This document shows positions 1 through 7,792 of a stretch of DNA of 9,361 bases, in pieces. Position 1 is the stretch's first letter. Each line of letters opens with the position of its first letter. The notes under the pieces were generated by a model. That model worked only from the letters and a program-made list of their open reading frames with translations. It did no database searches and was not told the DNA's origin. The position numbers and the translations under genes are program-made. Origin of the DNA: an uncultured Elusimicrobia bacterium. GTDB lineage: Bacteria; Elusimicrobiota; Endomicrobiia; Endomicrobiales; Endomicrobiaceae. The stretch lies in contig CAMVLN010000058.1 in the NCBI GenBank assembly GCA_947168325.1, forward strand, positions 1-9,361. The letters are read 5' to 3'.

Positions 1-987
1 TTCTTTTTCTGCCAATATTCCTAAATAATAATATGTTTTTGCATTGTAATTATCTATAAATAATATTCTTGATAAAATATTTTTGGCTTCTATATATTTT
101 TTTTGTTTAAATTCATTATAAAAATCTTTAAATAATAAATCTATTTCTTTTTTTTCTTCTTCTGTACTAATTTTTTTCTTTGGTAAATTTACCGGCATAA
201 CTATAAAAAATATTTTTATATTATTTTCTTTTGCTATTTTAATAAATTCTTTAAGATTAACTTCATAATCATATATAGATACTCTTCTATTTTCATTATA
301 TTGATTATTATAATTTTTACCATAATATTGCACTTTTTTAGATGTATTATTTTTTGCAATTTGTTTTATTAATTTAAAAAAATTAGATTTATAAATAATA
401 TTACTTATTGTTATAAAACTTTTTGATATTGGTTTTAATTGATTGTCTTGTAAAAAACTACTTCTAAAAAATCTGTATTTATCTATATCATTAATAACAT
501 AAGATACTGTTACAATATCTGGCTTTAAATCTAATATTTTATTTTTTAATAAATTTAAACCTTGATAAGAAGAATAACCTATTTCCCCAGCATTAATTAC
601 TTCGATATCAATATTATTTTTTTTTAAAGTTTTCTCTATTATCACTGGATAAGTATCTTCATATTTTACACCCCAACCAAATGTTGGTGATGCTCCTAAA
701 CATACTATTCTTTTTTTATTTTTTTCTTTTATATTATGGCAACGAAAACCAATATTATTAGTAACAACTTTTTGATTTTGGAACTCTGTATCTAAATTTG
801 ATTTTTGTTTCCAAAATAACACACTATCTTGTTGCAATAATCTTAATATATCTTGCAATCTATCTGGATTATTTGAAACTAATATATATGAAATTAATTC
901 TAAAAATAAAAAAGCAACTAAAGATACAGTTAAAGAAAAAGTTACTAATGTTGCTATTTTTAATATCCGTATAAAATTTGTACTCAC
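1..987 (-). CDS. SGNH/GDSL-hydrolase-like protein with N-terminal membrane anchor (3' end outside window)
   Basis: The frame stays open from position 987 to the left edge (329 codons, no stop), so the C-terminus is missing. An in-frame stop at 1012-1014 limits the start; GTG at 985-987 is the only standard start that keeps the hydrophobic segment (residues about 8-31, one membrane helix), but it lacks a clear Shine-Dalgarno. After the anchor, RIVCLGASPTFGWG (93-106) is a block-I motif with Ala replacing Asp of GDS and Ser100 as presumed nucleophile. VINAGEIGYSSYQGL (130-144) fits block II and VIND (164-167) block III, with Val in place of its Gly. Residues about 295-329 look like one TPR repeat (EAKNILSRIL, then NAKTYYYLGILAE). 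The DxxH block that would complete the active site would lie beyond the edge. SGNH proteins of this layout often hydrolyse or transfer acyl groups on envelope polysaccharides; substrate unknown. The gene starts 13 bases after rlmI and is probably cotranscribed with it. Confidence 0.75.
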   Translation of the reverse strand, partial: MSTNFIRILKIATLVTFSLTVSLVAFLFLELISYILVSNNPDRLQDILRLLQQDSVLFWKQKSNLDTEFQNQKVVTNNIGFRCHNIKEKNKKRIVCLGASPTFGWGVKYEDTYPVIIEKTLKKNNIDIEVINAGEIGYSSYQGLNLLKNKILDLKPDIVTVSYVINDIDKYRFFRSSFLQDNQLKPISKSFITISNIIYKSNFFKLIKQIAKNNTSKKVQYYGKNYNNQYNENRRVSIYDYEVNLKEFIKIAKENNIKIFFIVMPVNLPKKKISTEEEKKEIDLLFKDFYNEFKQKKYIEAKNILSRILFIDNYNAKTYYYLGILAEKE

Positions 988-1000
988 AACATTAATAGTA

Positions 1001-2170
1001 TTAAAAAATTTTTAATATTGCAAACTTTAAATATTCTGTTTCTGGCATTGAAAGTAATATTGGATGATCTTTTGCCTGAGTAGATAATTCTAAAAATATT
1101 GCTTTTTTCCCTGCTCTTGAAACTGCTTCTTGCAACATTTTCTTAAAATCATTCATAGATAAATGATGAGAACATGAACTTGTAGAAAAAATTCCACCAT
1201 TTTTTAATAATCTTATTGCTTGTTCGTTAAGTTTTGTATAATGTTTATATCCAGTGTGAAACTTTTTCTTGCTTTTTATAAGACCTGGCGGATCAATATT
1301 AACAACTTCATATTGCTCTGATTGTGCTTGCTCCGAACAAATATATTCTTGTGCATCAGCAATAATTGCATTAAAATTTTTATAACCATTTACTTCATAG
1401 TTTTTGTTTGCTATTTCAAGTGCTGGTCTTGAAGAATCTACAAAAACAACTTCTTTTGCTCCACCTTTTAGTGCATTAATGCCAAAAGAACCTGTATGTG
1501 TAAAGCAATCTAGCACTTTTTTATATTTACAATATTTTTGAAACAATTTTCTATTATCTCTTTGGTCAAAAAAGAAACCGGTCTTTTGTCCTGTTTTAAT
1601 ATCAACATAATATTTAATATCATTTTCTGTTATTAAAATATCATCAGGAATTTTACCTGAATAAATTTCATTTTCACCAGTTAAGTTTTCAAGTTTTCTT
1701 AAATAAGAATCATTTCTTATAACTATGCCTTTAGGATTTATTACATCTTGAACCGCTTCTAAAATATCATGTTTATTTTTATCTGCACCTGCACTTATAA
1801 ATTGTGCTACACAAAAATCTTCATATTTATCAAGAACAAAACCGCTTATATCATCACTTTCACCATAAACTACTCTAAATGAGTTTTGGTTTGGATACAA
1901 TTGTTGCCTTAATTTATAAGCTTTTACAATTCTTTCCTGCCAAAATTTTGTATCAACTATTTCACTTTTTTTAGAAATCAATCTAAATGCAATTAAGGAA
2001 TGAGGATTATAAAAACCTATACCTATAAGATTATTTGAACTATCATAACATTCTACAATTTCACCAATTTGCGGTTTTCCTAAAATGTTTTTTATTTCAT
2101 TAGAAAAAATCCATTGATGACCAGATTTTATTCTTTTTTCTTCACTTTTTTTCAATATAATACTTTTCAT
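1001..2170 (-). CDS. rlmI: RlmI-like class I SAM-dependent 23S rRNA (cytosine-C5) methyltransferase
   Basis: The 389-residue protein matches the RlmI/YccW family (about 396 residues in E. coli), which transfers a methyl group from S-adenosylmethionine to C5 of a 23S rRNA cytosine. Domain order: N-terminal PUA-like RNA-binding domain (about 1-70, with GHQWIFSNEI at 17-26), a middle EEHEE-type domain (about 75-185), then the Rossmann methyltransferase. Visible motifs are TGFFFDQRDNR (197-207), the SAM-binding motif I LDCFTHTGSFG (220-230), the acidic end of strand 2 at VDSS (244-247), the catalytic-loop motif NIDPPG (291-296) and SCSHH (332-336), whose Cys sits where the family places a catalytic Cys. 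The ATG start has only a weak upstream AAGAG. The exact target base cannot be read from sequence; an RlmK/L-like or orphan specificity is possible. Confidence 0.87.
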   Translation of the reverse strand: MKSIILKKSEEKRIKSGHQWIFSNEIKNILGKPQIGEIVECYDSSNNLIGIGFYNPHSLIAFRLISKKSEIVDTKFWQERIVKAYKLRQQLYPNQNSFRVVYGESDDISGFVLDKYEDFCVAQFISAGADKNKHDILEAVQDVINPKGIVIRNDSYLRKLENLTGENEIYSGKIPDDILITENDIKYYVDIKTGQKTGFFFDQRDNRKLFQKYCKYKKVLDCFTHTGSFGINALKGGAKEVVFVDSSRPALEIANKNYEVNGYKNFNAIIADAQEYICSEQAQSEQYEVVNIDPPGLIKSKKKFHTGYKHYTKLNEQAIRLLKNGGIFSTSSCSHHLSMNDFKKMLQEAVSRAGKKAIFLELSTQAKDHPILLSMPETEYLKFAILKIF

Positions 2171-2267
2171 AAAAAACTCTTGGTAAATTAAAATATTAGC
2201 AGTACATCAGAAGATTAATTGCAATATATTTTTTAGTTAATTTTTATAGTTTTCTTATTTTAATCTT

Positions 2268-2273
2268 ATTATA
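2268..2273 (-). promoter_or_regulatory. Possible -10 box for rlmI
   Basis: A perfect TATAAT lies on the minus strand about 100 bases before the rlmI start, in the 164-bp glyA-rlmI spacer. No convincing -35 hexamer lies 16-18 bases upstream, and in such AT-rich DNA a TATAAT is common by chance. The rest of the spacer is plain AT-rich sequence apart from a 12-base palindrome (TTATAATTATAA, 2322-2333) just after the glyA stop, which has no following T-run and is too AT-rich to call a terminator. Confidence 0.3.
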
Positions 2274-2334
2274 ATGTTCATCAATTTTTTTAATTACAAA
2301 TTTTAATTATAAAAATCTATATTATAATTATAAG

Positions 2335-3585
2335 TTATACATTAACGGTGTCATATACTGGAAATTGTTTACACAATTCTGTAACTTCTTTTTTAACTTC
2401 TTTAATTATTTCTTCATTGTTAATATTTTTTAACACTTTAATTATCCAATTTGCAATTTTTCTAACCTCATTTTCTTTCATTCCTCTTGTTGTTATTGCT
2501 GGAGTTCCTATTCTTATACCTGATGTTATCATAGGTTTTGCTGGATCGTAAGGTATCGTATTTTTGTTTGCTGTAATTCCTGCTTTTTCTAAATTAATTT
2601 GTGCATCTTTGCCGGTAACATTTAAAGATCTTAAATCTACTAAAAACATATGACAATCCGTTCCACCAGATACTATTCTTAATCCTCCTTCTGCTAAAAC
2701 TTGTGCGAAAACTTTAGCATTTTTTGCAACTTGTATTTGATATTCTTTAAACGATGGTTGCAATGCTTCACTAAAAGCAACCGCTTTTGCCGCGATAACA
2801 TGCATTAATGGACCACCTTGAACTCCTGGAAAAACTGCTGAATTTATTTTTTTAGCTAAATCTTGATTGTTAGTCATAATAATACCACCTCTTGGACCTC
2901 TAAGTGTTTTGTGTGTGGTAGTTGTAACTATATCTGCAAATGGAATTGGTGAAGGATATACTCCTGCTACAATAAGTCCTGCATAGTGAGCAATATCTGC
3001 CATAAAATATGCCCCTACAGAATCTGCTATTTTTCTTATTCTATCCCAATTCCAAATCCTTGAATATGCACTTGCACCAGTAACAATCAATTTTGGTTTA
3101 CATTCTTGAGCCTTTTTTTCAAATTCATCGTAGTCTATAAGTTCTGTGTCCTTATTTACGGTATAAGAAACAATTTTAAAAAATTTTCCTGAAAAATTCA
3201 TTGAATGGCCATGTGATAAATGACCACCATGATCTAAACTCATACCCATTACCGTATCACCTGCTTGAAGCAATGCCATAAATGTTGCCATATTTGCTTG
3301 TGCTCCAGAATGTGGTTGAACATTTACAAACTGGCAACCAAAAAGTTTTTTTGCTCTTTCAATTGCTAAAGTTTCGATTTTGTCTACAAAATCACACCCA
3401 CCATAATATCTTTTACCTGGATAACCTTCTGCATATTTATTTGTTAAAACAGAACCTTGTGCTTGCATTACAGCTATTGAAGTATGGTTTTCTGATGCTA
3501 TTAATTCAATATTATTTTCTTGTCTTTGATGTTCTTCTTCAATTATACTTGCAATTTCTTGATCTACAACTTTTAAATTTTTCAT
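2335..3585 (-). CDS. glyA: Serine hydroxymethyltransferase (GlyA)
   Basis: This PLP enzyme interconverts serine plus tetrahydrofolate with glycine plus 5,10-methylene-tetrahydrofolate, the main cytoplasmic source of one-carbon units. The 416 residues equal the usual bacterial length (about 415-420). Visible landmarks are IELIASEN (26-33), KYAEGYPGKRYYGG (50-63, folate and substrate contacts), the PLP-stacking region around H120-H121, DIAHYAGL (197-204), and the Schiff-base Lys226 in TTTTHKTLRGPRGG (221-234). Arg358 in SGIRIGTPA (355-363) would bind the substrate carboxylate. All catalytic residues look intact. The ATG is preceded by AGGAG (3592-3596) at 6-base spacing. The gene has its own upstream region with a TATAAT box and is probably transcribed separately from the glutamate synthase genes, from which about 800 bp separate it. 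Confidence 0.97.
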   Translation of the reverse strand: MKNLKVVDQEIASIIEEEHQRQENNIELIASENHTSIAVMQAQGSVLTNKYAEGYPGKRYYGGCDFVDKIETLAIERAKKLFGCQFVNVQPHSGAQANMATFMALLQAGDTVMGMSLDHGGHLSHGHSMNFSGKFFKIVSYTVNKDTELIDYDEFEKKAQECKPKLIVTGASAYSRIWNWDRIRKIADSVGAYFMADIAHYAGLIVAGVYPSPIPFADIVTTTTHKTLRGPRGGIIMTNNQDLAKKINSAVFPGVQGGPLMHVIAAKAVAFSEALQPSFKEYQIQVAKNAKVFAQVLAEGGLRIVSGGTDCHMFLVDLRSLNVTGKDAQINLEKAGITANKNTIPYDPAKPMITSGIRIGTPAITTRGMKENEVRKIANWIIKVLKNINNEEIIKEVKKEVTELCKQFPVYDTVNV

Positions 3586-3642
3586 TTCACACTCCTAACA
3601 TTTATAAAGAATTTTTATAAGTAAATTTTTGTAAGTGTTATA

Positions 3643-3648
3643 ATTATA
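3643..3648 (-). promoter_or_regulatory. Probable glyA -10 box
   Basis: TATAAT on the minus strand, within TGTTGTATAATTATAAC, sits about 58 bases upstream of the glyA ATG and would give a 5' leader of about 50 bases. The -35 region is not recognisable at 16-18 bases. It is the best candidate promoter between the IS relic and glyA. Confidence 0.4.
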
Positions 3649-3739
3649 CAACATTTTTAGTTATTTATTCATAAATTATTTGGTTTAAAAAAATAAGCGA
3701 CAATCAAAGAGTAAATATTTATCATTGTGTGACCAACAT

Positions 3740-4140
3740 TTTCAATAAATTATCATATGTAATAGAGTGTATAGGATAATCTCCTTATTCAAATACTTTC
3801 ATTGTTACATTTATAAATTTGTCTCCAGTTTTATTTATTACTTTTATTATCTTTACAAACCTTGTTTTTCTCTTCATAAATACCTTTTGATGTTTTTTCT
3901 TTACCTTCTACCAAATCTGTTTTCCAATGCCCTAATACTGTTCTTTTGTTTATTTCTTTGTGCCTTTGGTTTATTCTTACTATTGCCTTTATCTTTTCTC
4001 ATCTTTTTGTCTTATAACTACCTCTTTTTTTATATACTCTATCTTTTTATATCTTCTCAAATATGGTACTAAATATCTCTTTTCATTAAATATCCATTTA
4101 TATATACTTTTGGCACTTGTATCCTTTTATATATCTTTTT
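3740..4140 (-). pseudogene. Decayed IS30-family transposase fragment (relic 2)
   Basis: Minus-strand translation in shifting frames gives pieces that line up in order with IS30-family transposases. SAKSIYKWIFNEK then YLVPYLRRYKK (about 4042-4120) match the S-TIY-WI and YLRR region before the catalytic core. RHKEINKRTVLGHWKTDLVEGK (about 3905-3970) matches the RPKEIN..-GHWE-D-V-GK segment carrying the first Asp of the DDE triad. After a frameshift, VKIIKVINKTGDKFINV (about 3800-3850) matches the strand after ERKTR. HSITYDN (3749-3769) matches the TITFDNG segment with the second Asp. Stops and frameshifts separate the pieces, and the segment with the third acidic residue was not found. It is non-functional, and its boundaries are approximate. 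Confidence 0.7.
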
Positions 4141-4154
4141 ATCATTATATTTTA

Positions 4155-4290
4155 TTTTTTCCCATCAAATGTTGCTTTAGCAACTTGAATTCATAAAGCA
4201 TACAAATATACAGCTGCTAGCATCTTTGTTGCTTTTTGAACCATATCTGCTGTTTCCTTATTTTTACTAATAAACACTATATCTTATTTA
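4155..4290 (-). pseudogene. Second short IS30-family transposase fragment (relic 1)
   Basis: The minus strand reads KNKETADMVQKATKML (about 4220-4265) and, after an in-frame stop, VAKATFDGKK (about 4155-4185). These resemble the IS30 core stretch NKTA-x-V-x-x-AT-x-x-LL followed by VKTITFDNGKE, with one codon (the Asn of FDNG) apparently lost. The same part of the transposase is present again, diverged, in the neighbouring fragment at about 3750-3850, so this is probably debris of a different copy rather than the start of the same gene. The match is short and read by eye, so the call is tentative. Confidence 0.45.
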
Positions 4291-4311
4291 TTAGCTTTTT
4301 TACTTTTTTGT

Positions 4312-4376
4312 GTTCAATATATGTTTGAACTTTTACAAGTTAGAAAATAAAAGTTTAGTTCAAAATATTTGTTCAA
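4312..4376. repeat. GTTCAA inverted/direct repeat block with hairpin
   Basis: GTTCAA occurs at 4312-4317, 4358-4363 and 4371-4376, and its complement TTGAAC at 4325-4330. The core 4325-4363 can fold as TTGAACTTTTA / TAAAAGT-tta-GTTCAA, a stem of about 11 base pairs with a 3-base bulge and a 12-base loop. The last two copies are spaced by 13 bases. The block lies just past the stop of the GXGXG gene and before the IS30 debris. It has no U-run in the minus-strand transcript, so it is either a weak transcript-end structure or the terminal inverted repeat region of a decayed insertion sequence. Confidence 0.5.
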
Positions 4377-4387
4377 TATAAAATATA

Positions 4388-5140
4388 CTAGTTTTTTATA
4401 TATAATAGATGATATGGATTCTTATCTGCAGCAACATATTTTGAAAAACTATCAATGTTTATATCTTTTGTATATTTAAAATACTTCTTATATTGTTGAA
4501 TATAATTCTTAATAACTTTTTTATCGTTATTATCTAACTCTACTTTTTTTATTTCTTTGCCCAACTTATATTCAGGTAATGTTCCATTAACATACATTAC
4601 TCCACCATGCATTCCTGTACCAAGATATTTTCCTGTCAATTGGTCTTCTTTTGCAACCCCTATTCCAAGTAGAATAATAATTCCACCTGCCATATACTCA
4701 CCTAAAAAATCACCAGCACTTGAACCAATAACTATTACCGGTTTCATATCAAGATATTCTTTCATGTGAATTCCTACTCTATAACCAACAGAACCTTTTA
4801 TAAAAATTTCTCCGCCTCTCATAGCATAACCTGTAGTATCTCCACAACTTCCATGAACAATAATTCTTCCTTTATTCATGGTATTACCTATAGCATCTTG
4901 AGCATTAGAAAAAACTTCTATTTCAGGACCATCCATATATGCACCTAAATCGTTTCCCGGAACACCATTTATATTTATTTTTACATCTTGGTTAATACCT
5001 GAACCAATATATCTTTGACCATAAACATTATTTAATGTTATTTCATCATAAGCTGACACAGAATTTTTAATTTCTTCATTTAGTGTTTTAGCATCTTTTA
5101 AATTAACTTCAATAGTTATATTTTTCATTTCTTTTATCAT
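4388..5140 (-). CDS. Glutamate synthase GXGXG (beta-helix) subunit
   Basis: This stand-alone protein corresponds to the C-terminal GXGXG domain of GltB, a right-handed beta-helix that in the large enzyme packs against and positions the synthase and amidotransferase domains. Regular glycine-rich turns run from about residue 45 to 195: GSGINQDVKININGVPGND, GRIIVHGSCGDTTGYAMRGG, GSSAGDFLGEYMAGG and GKYLGTGMHGGVMYVNG. A short charged helical tail (about 200-250) follows. The 250 residues match archaeal- and clostridial-type split versions. The gene follows the FMN subunit by 27 bases in the same direction. The start is uncertain: AGGA (5141-5144) touches the first ATG with no spacing, whereas an in-frame ATG at 5126-5128 (Met5) has it 12 bases upstream. 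The true product may therefore be 246 residues. Confidence 0.92.
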   Translation of the reverse strand: MIKEMKNITIEVNLKDAKTLNEEIKNSVSAYDEITLNNVYGQRYIGSGINQDVKININGVPGNDLGAYMDGPEIEVFSNAQDAIGNTMNKGRIIVHGSCGDTTGYAMRGGEIFIKGSVGYRVGIHMKEYLDMKPVIVIGSSAGDFLGEYMAGGIIILLGIGVAKEDQLTGKYLGTGMHGGVMYVNGTLPEYKLGKEIKKVELDNNDKKVIKNYIQQYKKYFKYTKDINIDSFSKYVAADKNPYHLLYIKN

Positions 5141-5167
5141 TCCTAAAGTAATCCTATTTTTTTATTT

Positions 5168-6670
5168 TTATTCTCCAGCATGTTTTATTCCCAATATTTC
5201 AAGTTCTTTAAGGTTAAGGCCTACACCCATTAACATCAATCTGTTTCCTCTTAAACTATCTATCGCATTTATTCCCATACCACCAAGCATTTCTTTTATT
5301 TCATTATTCCATGCAGTAAGAAGATTTACTAATCTTTGATATGCAATATCAGGATTTAATCTTTTTACTAAATCTTCTTTTTGTGTTGCTATTCCCCAAT
5401 TACATTTTCCTGTAGAACAACTACGACACATATGACAACCCATTGCTATAAGAGCTGCACTTGCTATACAAACAGCATCTGCACCAAGTGCTATAGCCTT
5501 AACAATATCTGCACTATTCCTTATAGATCCTGCACAAATAATAGAAATATTGTTTCTAATACCTTCATCTCTTAATCTTTGATCTACACATGCAAGAGCA
5601 AGTTCTATAGGTATTCCTACATTGTCTCTTACTCTTGTAGGTGCGGCACCTGTTCCACCTCTGAACCCATCTATAACAATTGCATCTGCTCCGGCTCTTG
5701 CTATACCTGATGCAATAGCAGAAACATTATGAACTGCTGCAATTTTTACAAAAATAGGTTTTGTATAATTTGTGCTTTCTTTTAAAGATAGGATGAGTTG
5801 TCTTAAATCTTCTATTGAATATATATCGTGATGAGGTGCTGGAGAAATTGCATCAGAACCTATAGGTATCATTCTTGTAGCAGAAACATCTTCACCAACC
5901 TTTATACCTGGTAAATGCCCACCAATTCCCGGTTTTGCACCCTGACCTATTTTTATTTCTATTGCTACACCTGCATTTAAATAATCTAAATGAACTCCAA
6001 ATCTTCCTGAAGCAACTTGAACTATAGTATTTTTACCATACTTATAAAAATCTTTATGAAGTCCCCCTTCACCTGTATTATAAAGAATACCCAATTTTTG
6101 AGCTGCTCTTGCTAGAGCTTCGTGTGCATTTTTAGATATTGAGCCATAACTCATAGCAGAAAACATTATAGGCATATTTAGTTCTATGTTAGGAGGCATT
6201 TTTGTAACTAACTTACCTTTTTTATCATATTCTAGTTTATCAGGTTTTCTACCTATAATAACTTTTGTTTCCATCGGTTCTCTTAATGGATCTATAGAAG
6301 GATTTGTTACTTGGCTTGCATTTAACAATATTTTGTCCCAATATATAGGAAAAGTTTTAGGATTTCCCATACTAGATAACAACATTCCTCCACTTTCAGC
6401 TTGCTTATAAATTTCATTTATGCAAGTAGCAGTCCAGTTAGCATTTTCTTTAAATTCAAGAATATTTTTTCTTATTTTTATTGCCTTTGTAGGACACAAA
6501 GCTACACATCTATGGCAACATACACACTTAGCTTCATCGCAAATAATAACATTATCTTCTTTATCATATTTATGAACTTCATTTGCACATTGTTTTACAC
6601 ATACTTGGCACTTAATACATTTGTTATTATCTCTTAAAACTTCAAATTGAGAAGAAACAAAACTTAACAT
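5168..6670 (-). CDS. gltB: Glutamate synthase FMN-binding (synthase) subunit with N-terminal 2[4Fe-4S] ferredoxin domain
   Basis: This is the core of GOGAT: ammonia delivered from the amidotransferase reacts with 2-oxoglutarate and the imine is reduced by FMN to glutamate. Residues about 10-65 hold two ferredoxin motifs, C18-x2-C21-x2-C24-x3-C28 and C49-x2-C52-x2-C55-x3-C59-P. From about 90 the TIM-barrel synthase domain follows, with PIMFSAMSYGSIS (167-179), the GIGGHLPG loop (248-255), PAPHHDIYSIEDL (277-289), PIFVKIAAV (305-313), GFRGGTGAAP (335-344) and the flavin-phosphate segment CAGSIRNSADIVKAIALGADAV. C412, C418 and C423 have the x5/x4 spacing of the GltS [3Fe-4S] site. At 500 residues it is the archaeal-type form. 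Its ATG directly follows the upstream stop (TAA-ATG), with GAGGAGG (6679-6685) inside the preceding gene's last codons, implying translational coupling. Confidence 0.95.
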   Translation of the reverse strand: MLSFVSSQFEVLRDNNKCIKCQVCVKQCANEVHKYDKEDNVIICDEAKCVCCHRCVALCPTKAIKIRKNILEFKENANWTATCINEIYKQAESGGMLLSSMGNPKTFPIYWDKILLNASQVTNPSIDPLREPMETKVIIGRKPDKLEYDKKGKLVTKMPPNIELNMPIMFSAMSYGSISKNAHEALARAAQKLGILYNTGEGGLHKDFYKYGKNTIVQVASGRFGVHLDYLNAGVAIEIKIGQGAKPGIGGHLPGIKVGEDVSATRMIPIGSDAISPAPHHDIYSIEDLRQLILSLKESTNYTKPIFVKIAAVHNVSAIASGIARAGADAIVIDGFRGGTGAAPTRVRDNVGIPIELALACVDQRLRDEGIRNNISIICAGSIRNSADIVKAIALGADAVCIASAALIAMGCHMCRSCSTGKCNWGIATQKEDLVKRLNPDIAYQRLVNLLTAWNNEIKEMLGGMGINAIDSLRGNRLMLMGVGLNLKELEILGIKHAGE

Positions 6671-7756
6671 TTACTTTGCCTCCTCAAACTTTACAATTAT
6701 AGGTTCACCACCTTTAGGATGATATATATTTTCAGGTTTTTTACAAATAACTCTTATCGCACTTTCTTCACTTGCAAAGTAAACTTTATCTCCTTTTATA
6801 GCACTTACCATTGATCTTAATTTTATTCTATCGTTTAATGCAATAAGCCCATCTTCATATCCAATAAGAATAGAAAAAGGTCCATTTATTAAAGCAGAAG
6901 AATACACTGCTCTTAATGCTTTAAGCTCTTCTGCCTTTTTAGAATTTTCTTTTTCAATATCATTCCAAAAAGGTGCAACCAAAACTTGTAATGCTTTTTC
7001 CATAGGGAGTTTATGCCTTCTAACAAGTAAATCTAACAAATAAGTAATAACTTCAGTATCTGTTTGCAAAGTACACTTATAACCATACATTTCAACAAAC
7101 CTTCTATTTGCATCATAAGAAGAAATTTCGCCGTTATGAACAATAGACCAATCTAACATAGTAAAAGGATGTGCTCCTCCCCACCAACCAGGAGTATTTG
7201 TAGGGAACCTTCCATGTGCAGTCCAAATATATCCTTCATAATTTTCAAGCATATAAAAATCTCCAATATCTTCAGGATACCCAACCCCCTTAAAAACTCC
7301 CATATTTTTACCGCTTGAAAAAACATAAGCTCCCAAAAAATCTTTATTTATTCTTATTACACATCTTGCTGTAAACTCATCTTCGTCCATATTCAAATTT
7401 CTTACTTTATAAATTCTTGGCTGAACAAAATATCTCCAAATAAGAGGTTTATCTTTAATTGAAGGTACTGCTCTTGTAGGAATATTTCCTGCACTTTCAA
7501 TTTCAAAATGTTCGCTTAAAAATTCTTCTGTTTTAGCTTTTATTTGATTATTGTCGTAAAAAATGTGCAATGCAAAAAAATTTTTATATTGAGGATAAAT
7601 TCCATACCCAGCAAAACCACCTCCAAGTCCGTTAGATCTTTCGTGCATTAAAGCAATAGATTTAATAATAGACTCACCATTAAATCTATTTCTTTTTTTA
7701 TCTATTATGCCACTTATAGCACAACCTGCAGGTATTCTTATTTGTCCTTCTTTCAT
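6671..7756 (-). CDS. Glutamate synthase glutaminase subunit (class II glutamine amidotransferase)
   Basis: This stand-alone protein corresponds to the N-terminal amidotransferase domain of GltB, hydrolysing glutamine and passing ammonia to the synthase subunit. The Ntn-type nucleophile is Cys12 in PAGCAISGI (9-17), so the first 11 residues would be a propeptide removed to free the Cys amino group. Further family marks are ALMHERSNGLGGGFAGYGIYP (35-55), HGRFPTNTPGWWGGAHPF (181-198, Arg183 binding the glutamine carboxylate), VHNGEISSYDANRRF (206-220) and LQTDTEV (230-236). At 361 residues it is a normal length for the split form. The start has AAGGAG (7762-7767) five bases upstream. It is the first of three closely packed glutamate synthase genes and follows glnA by 167 bp. 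Confidence 0.93.
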   Translation of the reverse strand: MKEGQIRIPAGCAISGIIDKKRNRFNGESIIKSIALMHERSNGLGGGFAGYGIYPQYKNFFALHIFYDNNQIKAKTEEFLSEHFEIESAGNIPTRAVPSIKDKPLIWRYFVQPRIYKVRNLNMDEDEFTARCVIRINKDFLGAYVFSSGKNMGVFKGVGYPEDIGDFYMLENYEGYIWTAHGRFPTNTPGWWGGAHPFTMLDWSIVHNGEISSYDANRRFVEMYGYKCTLQTDTEVITYLLDLLVRRHKLPMEKALQVLVAPFWNDIEKENSKKAEELKALRAVYSSALINGPFSILIGYEDGLIALNDRIKLRSMVSAIKGDKVYFASEESAIRVICKKPENIYHPKGGEPIIVKFEEAK

Positions 7757-7792
7757 GTTCGCTCCTTAAAAATAGCCTTCCTTGTCAATTTT

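Noticed and set aside
3767..4196. Two overlapping hydrophobic plus-strand open frames between glyA and the synthase genes
   Set aside because: They are rich in Phe, Leu and Tyr because they read the complement of A-rich IS30 debris. They lack ribosome binding sites and recognisable domains, and the minus-strand reading matches transposase motifs.
2348..6637. Short plus-strand open frames inside glyA and the glutamate synthase genes
   Set aside because: They lie opposite intact, well-conserved minus-strand genes and have compositions typical of antisense shadows.
7783..7788. TTGACA upstream of the amidotransferase gene as a -35 box
   Set aside because: A matching -10 at 16-18 bases would fall on the Shine-Dalgarno and start codon region and is not present.
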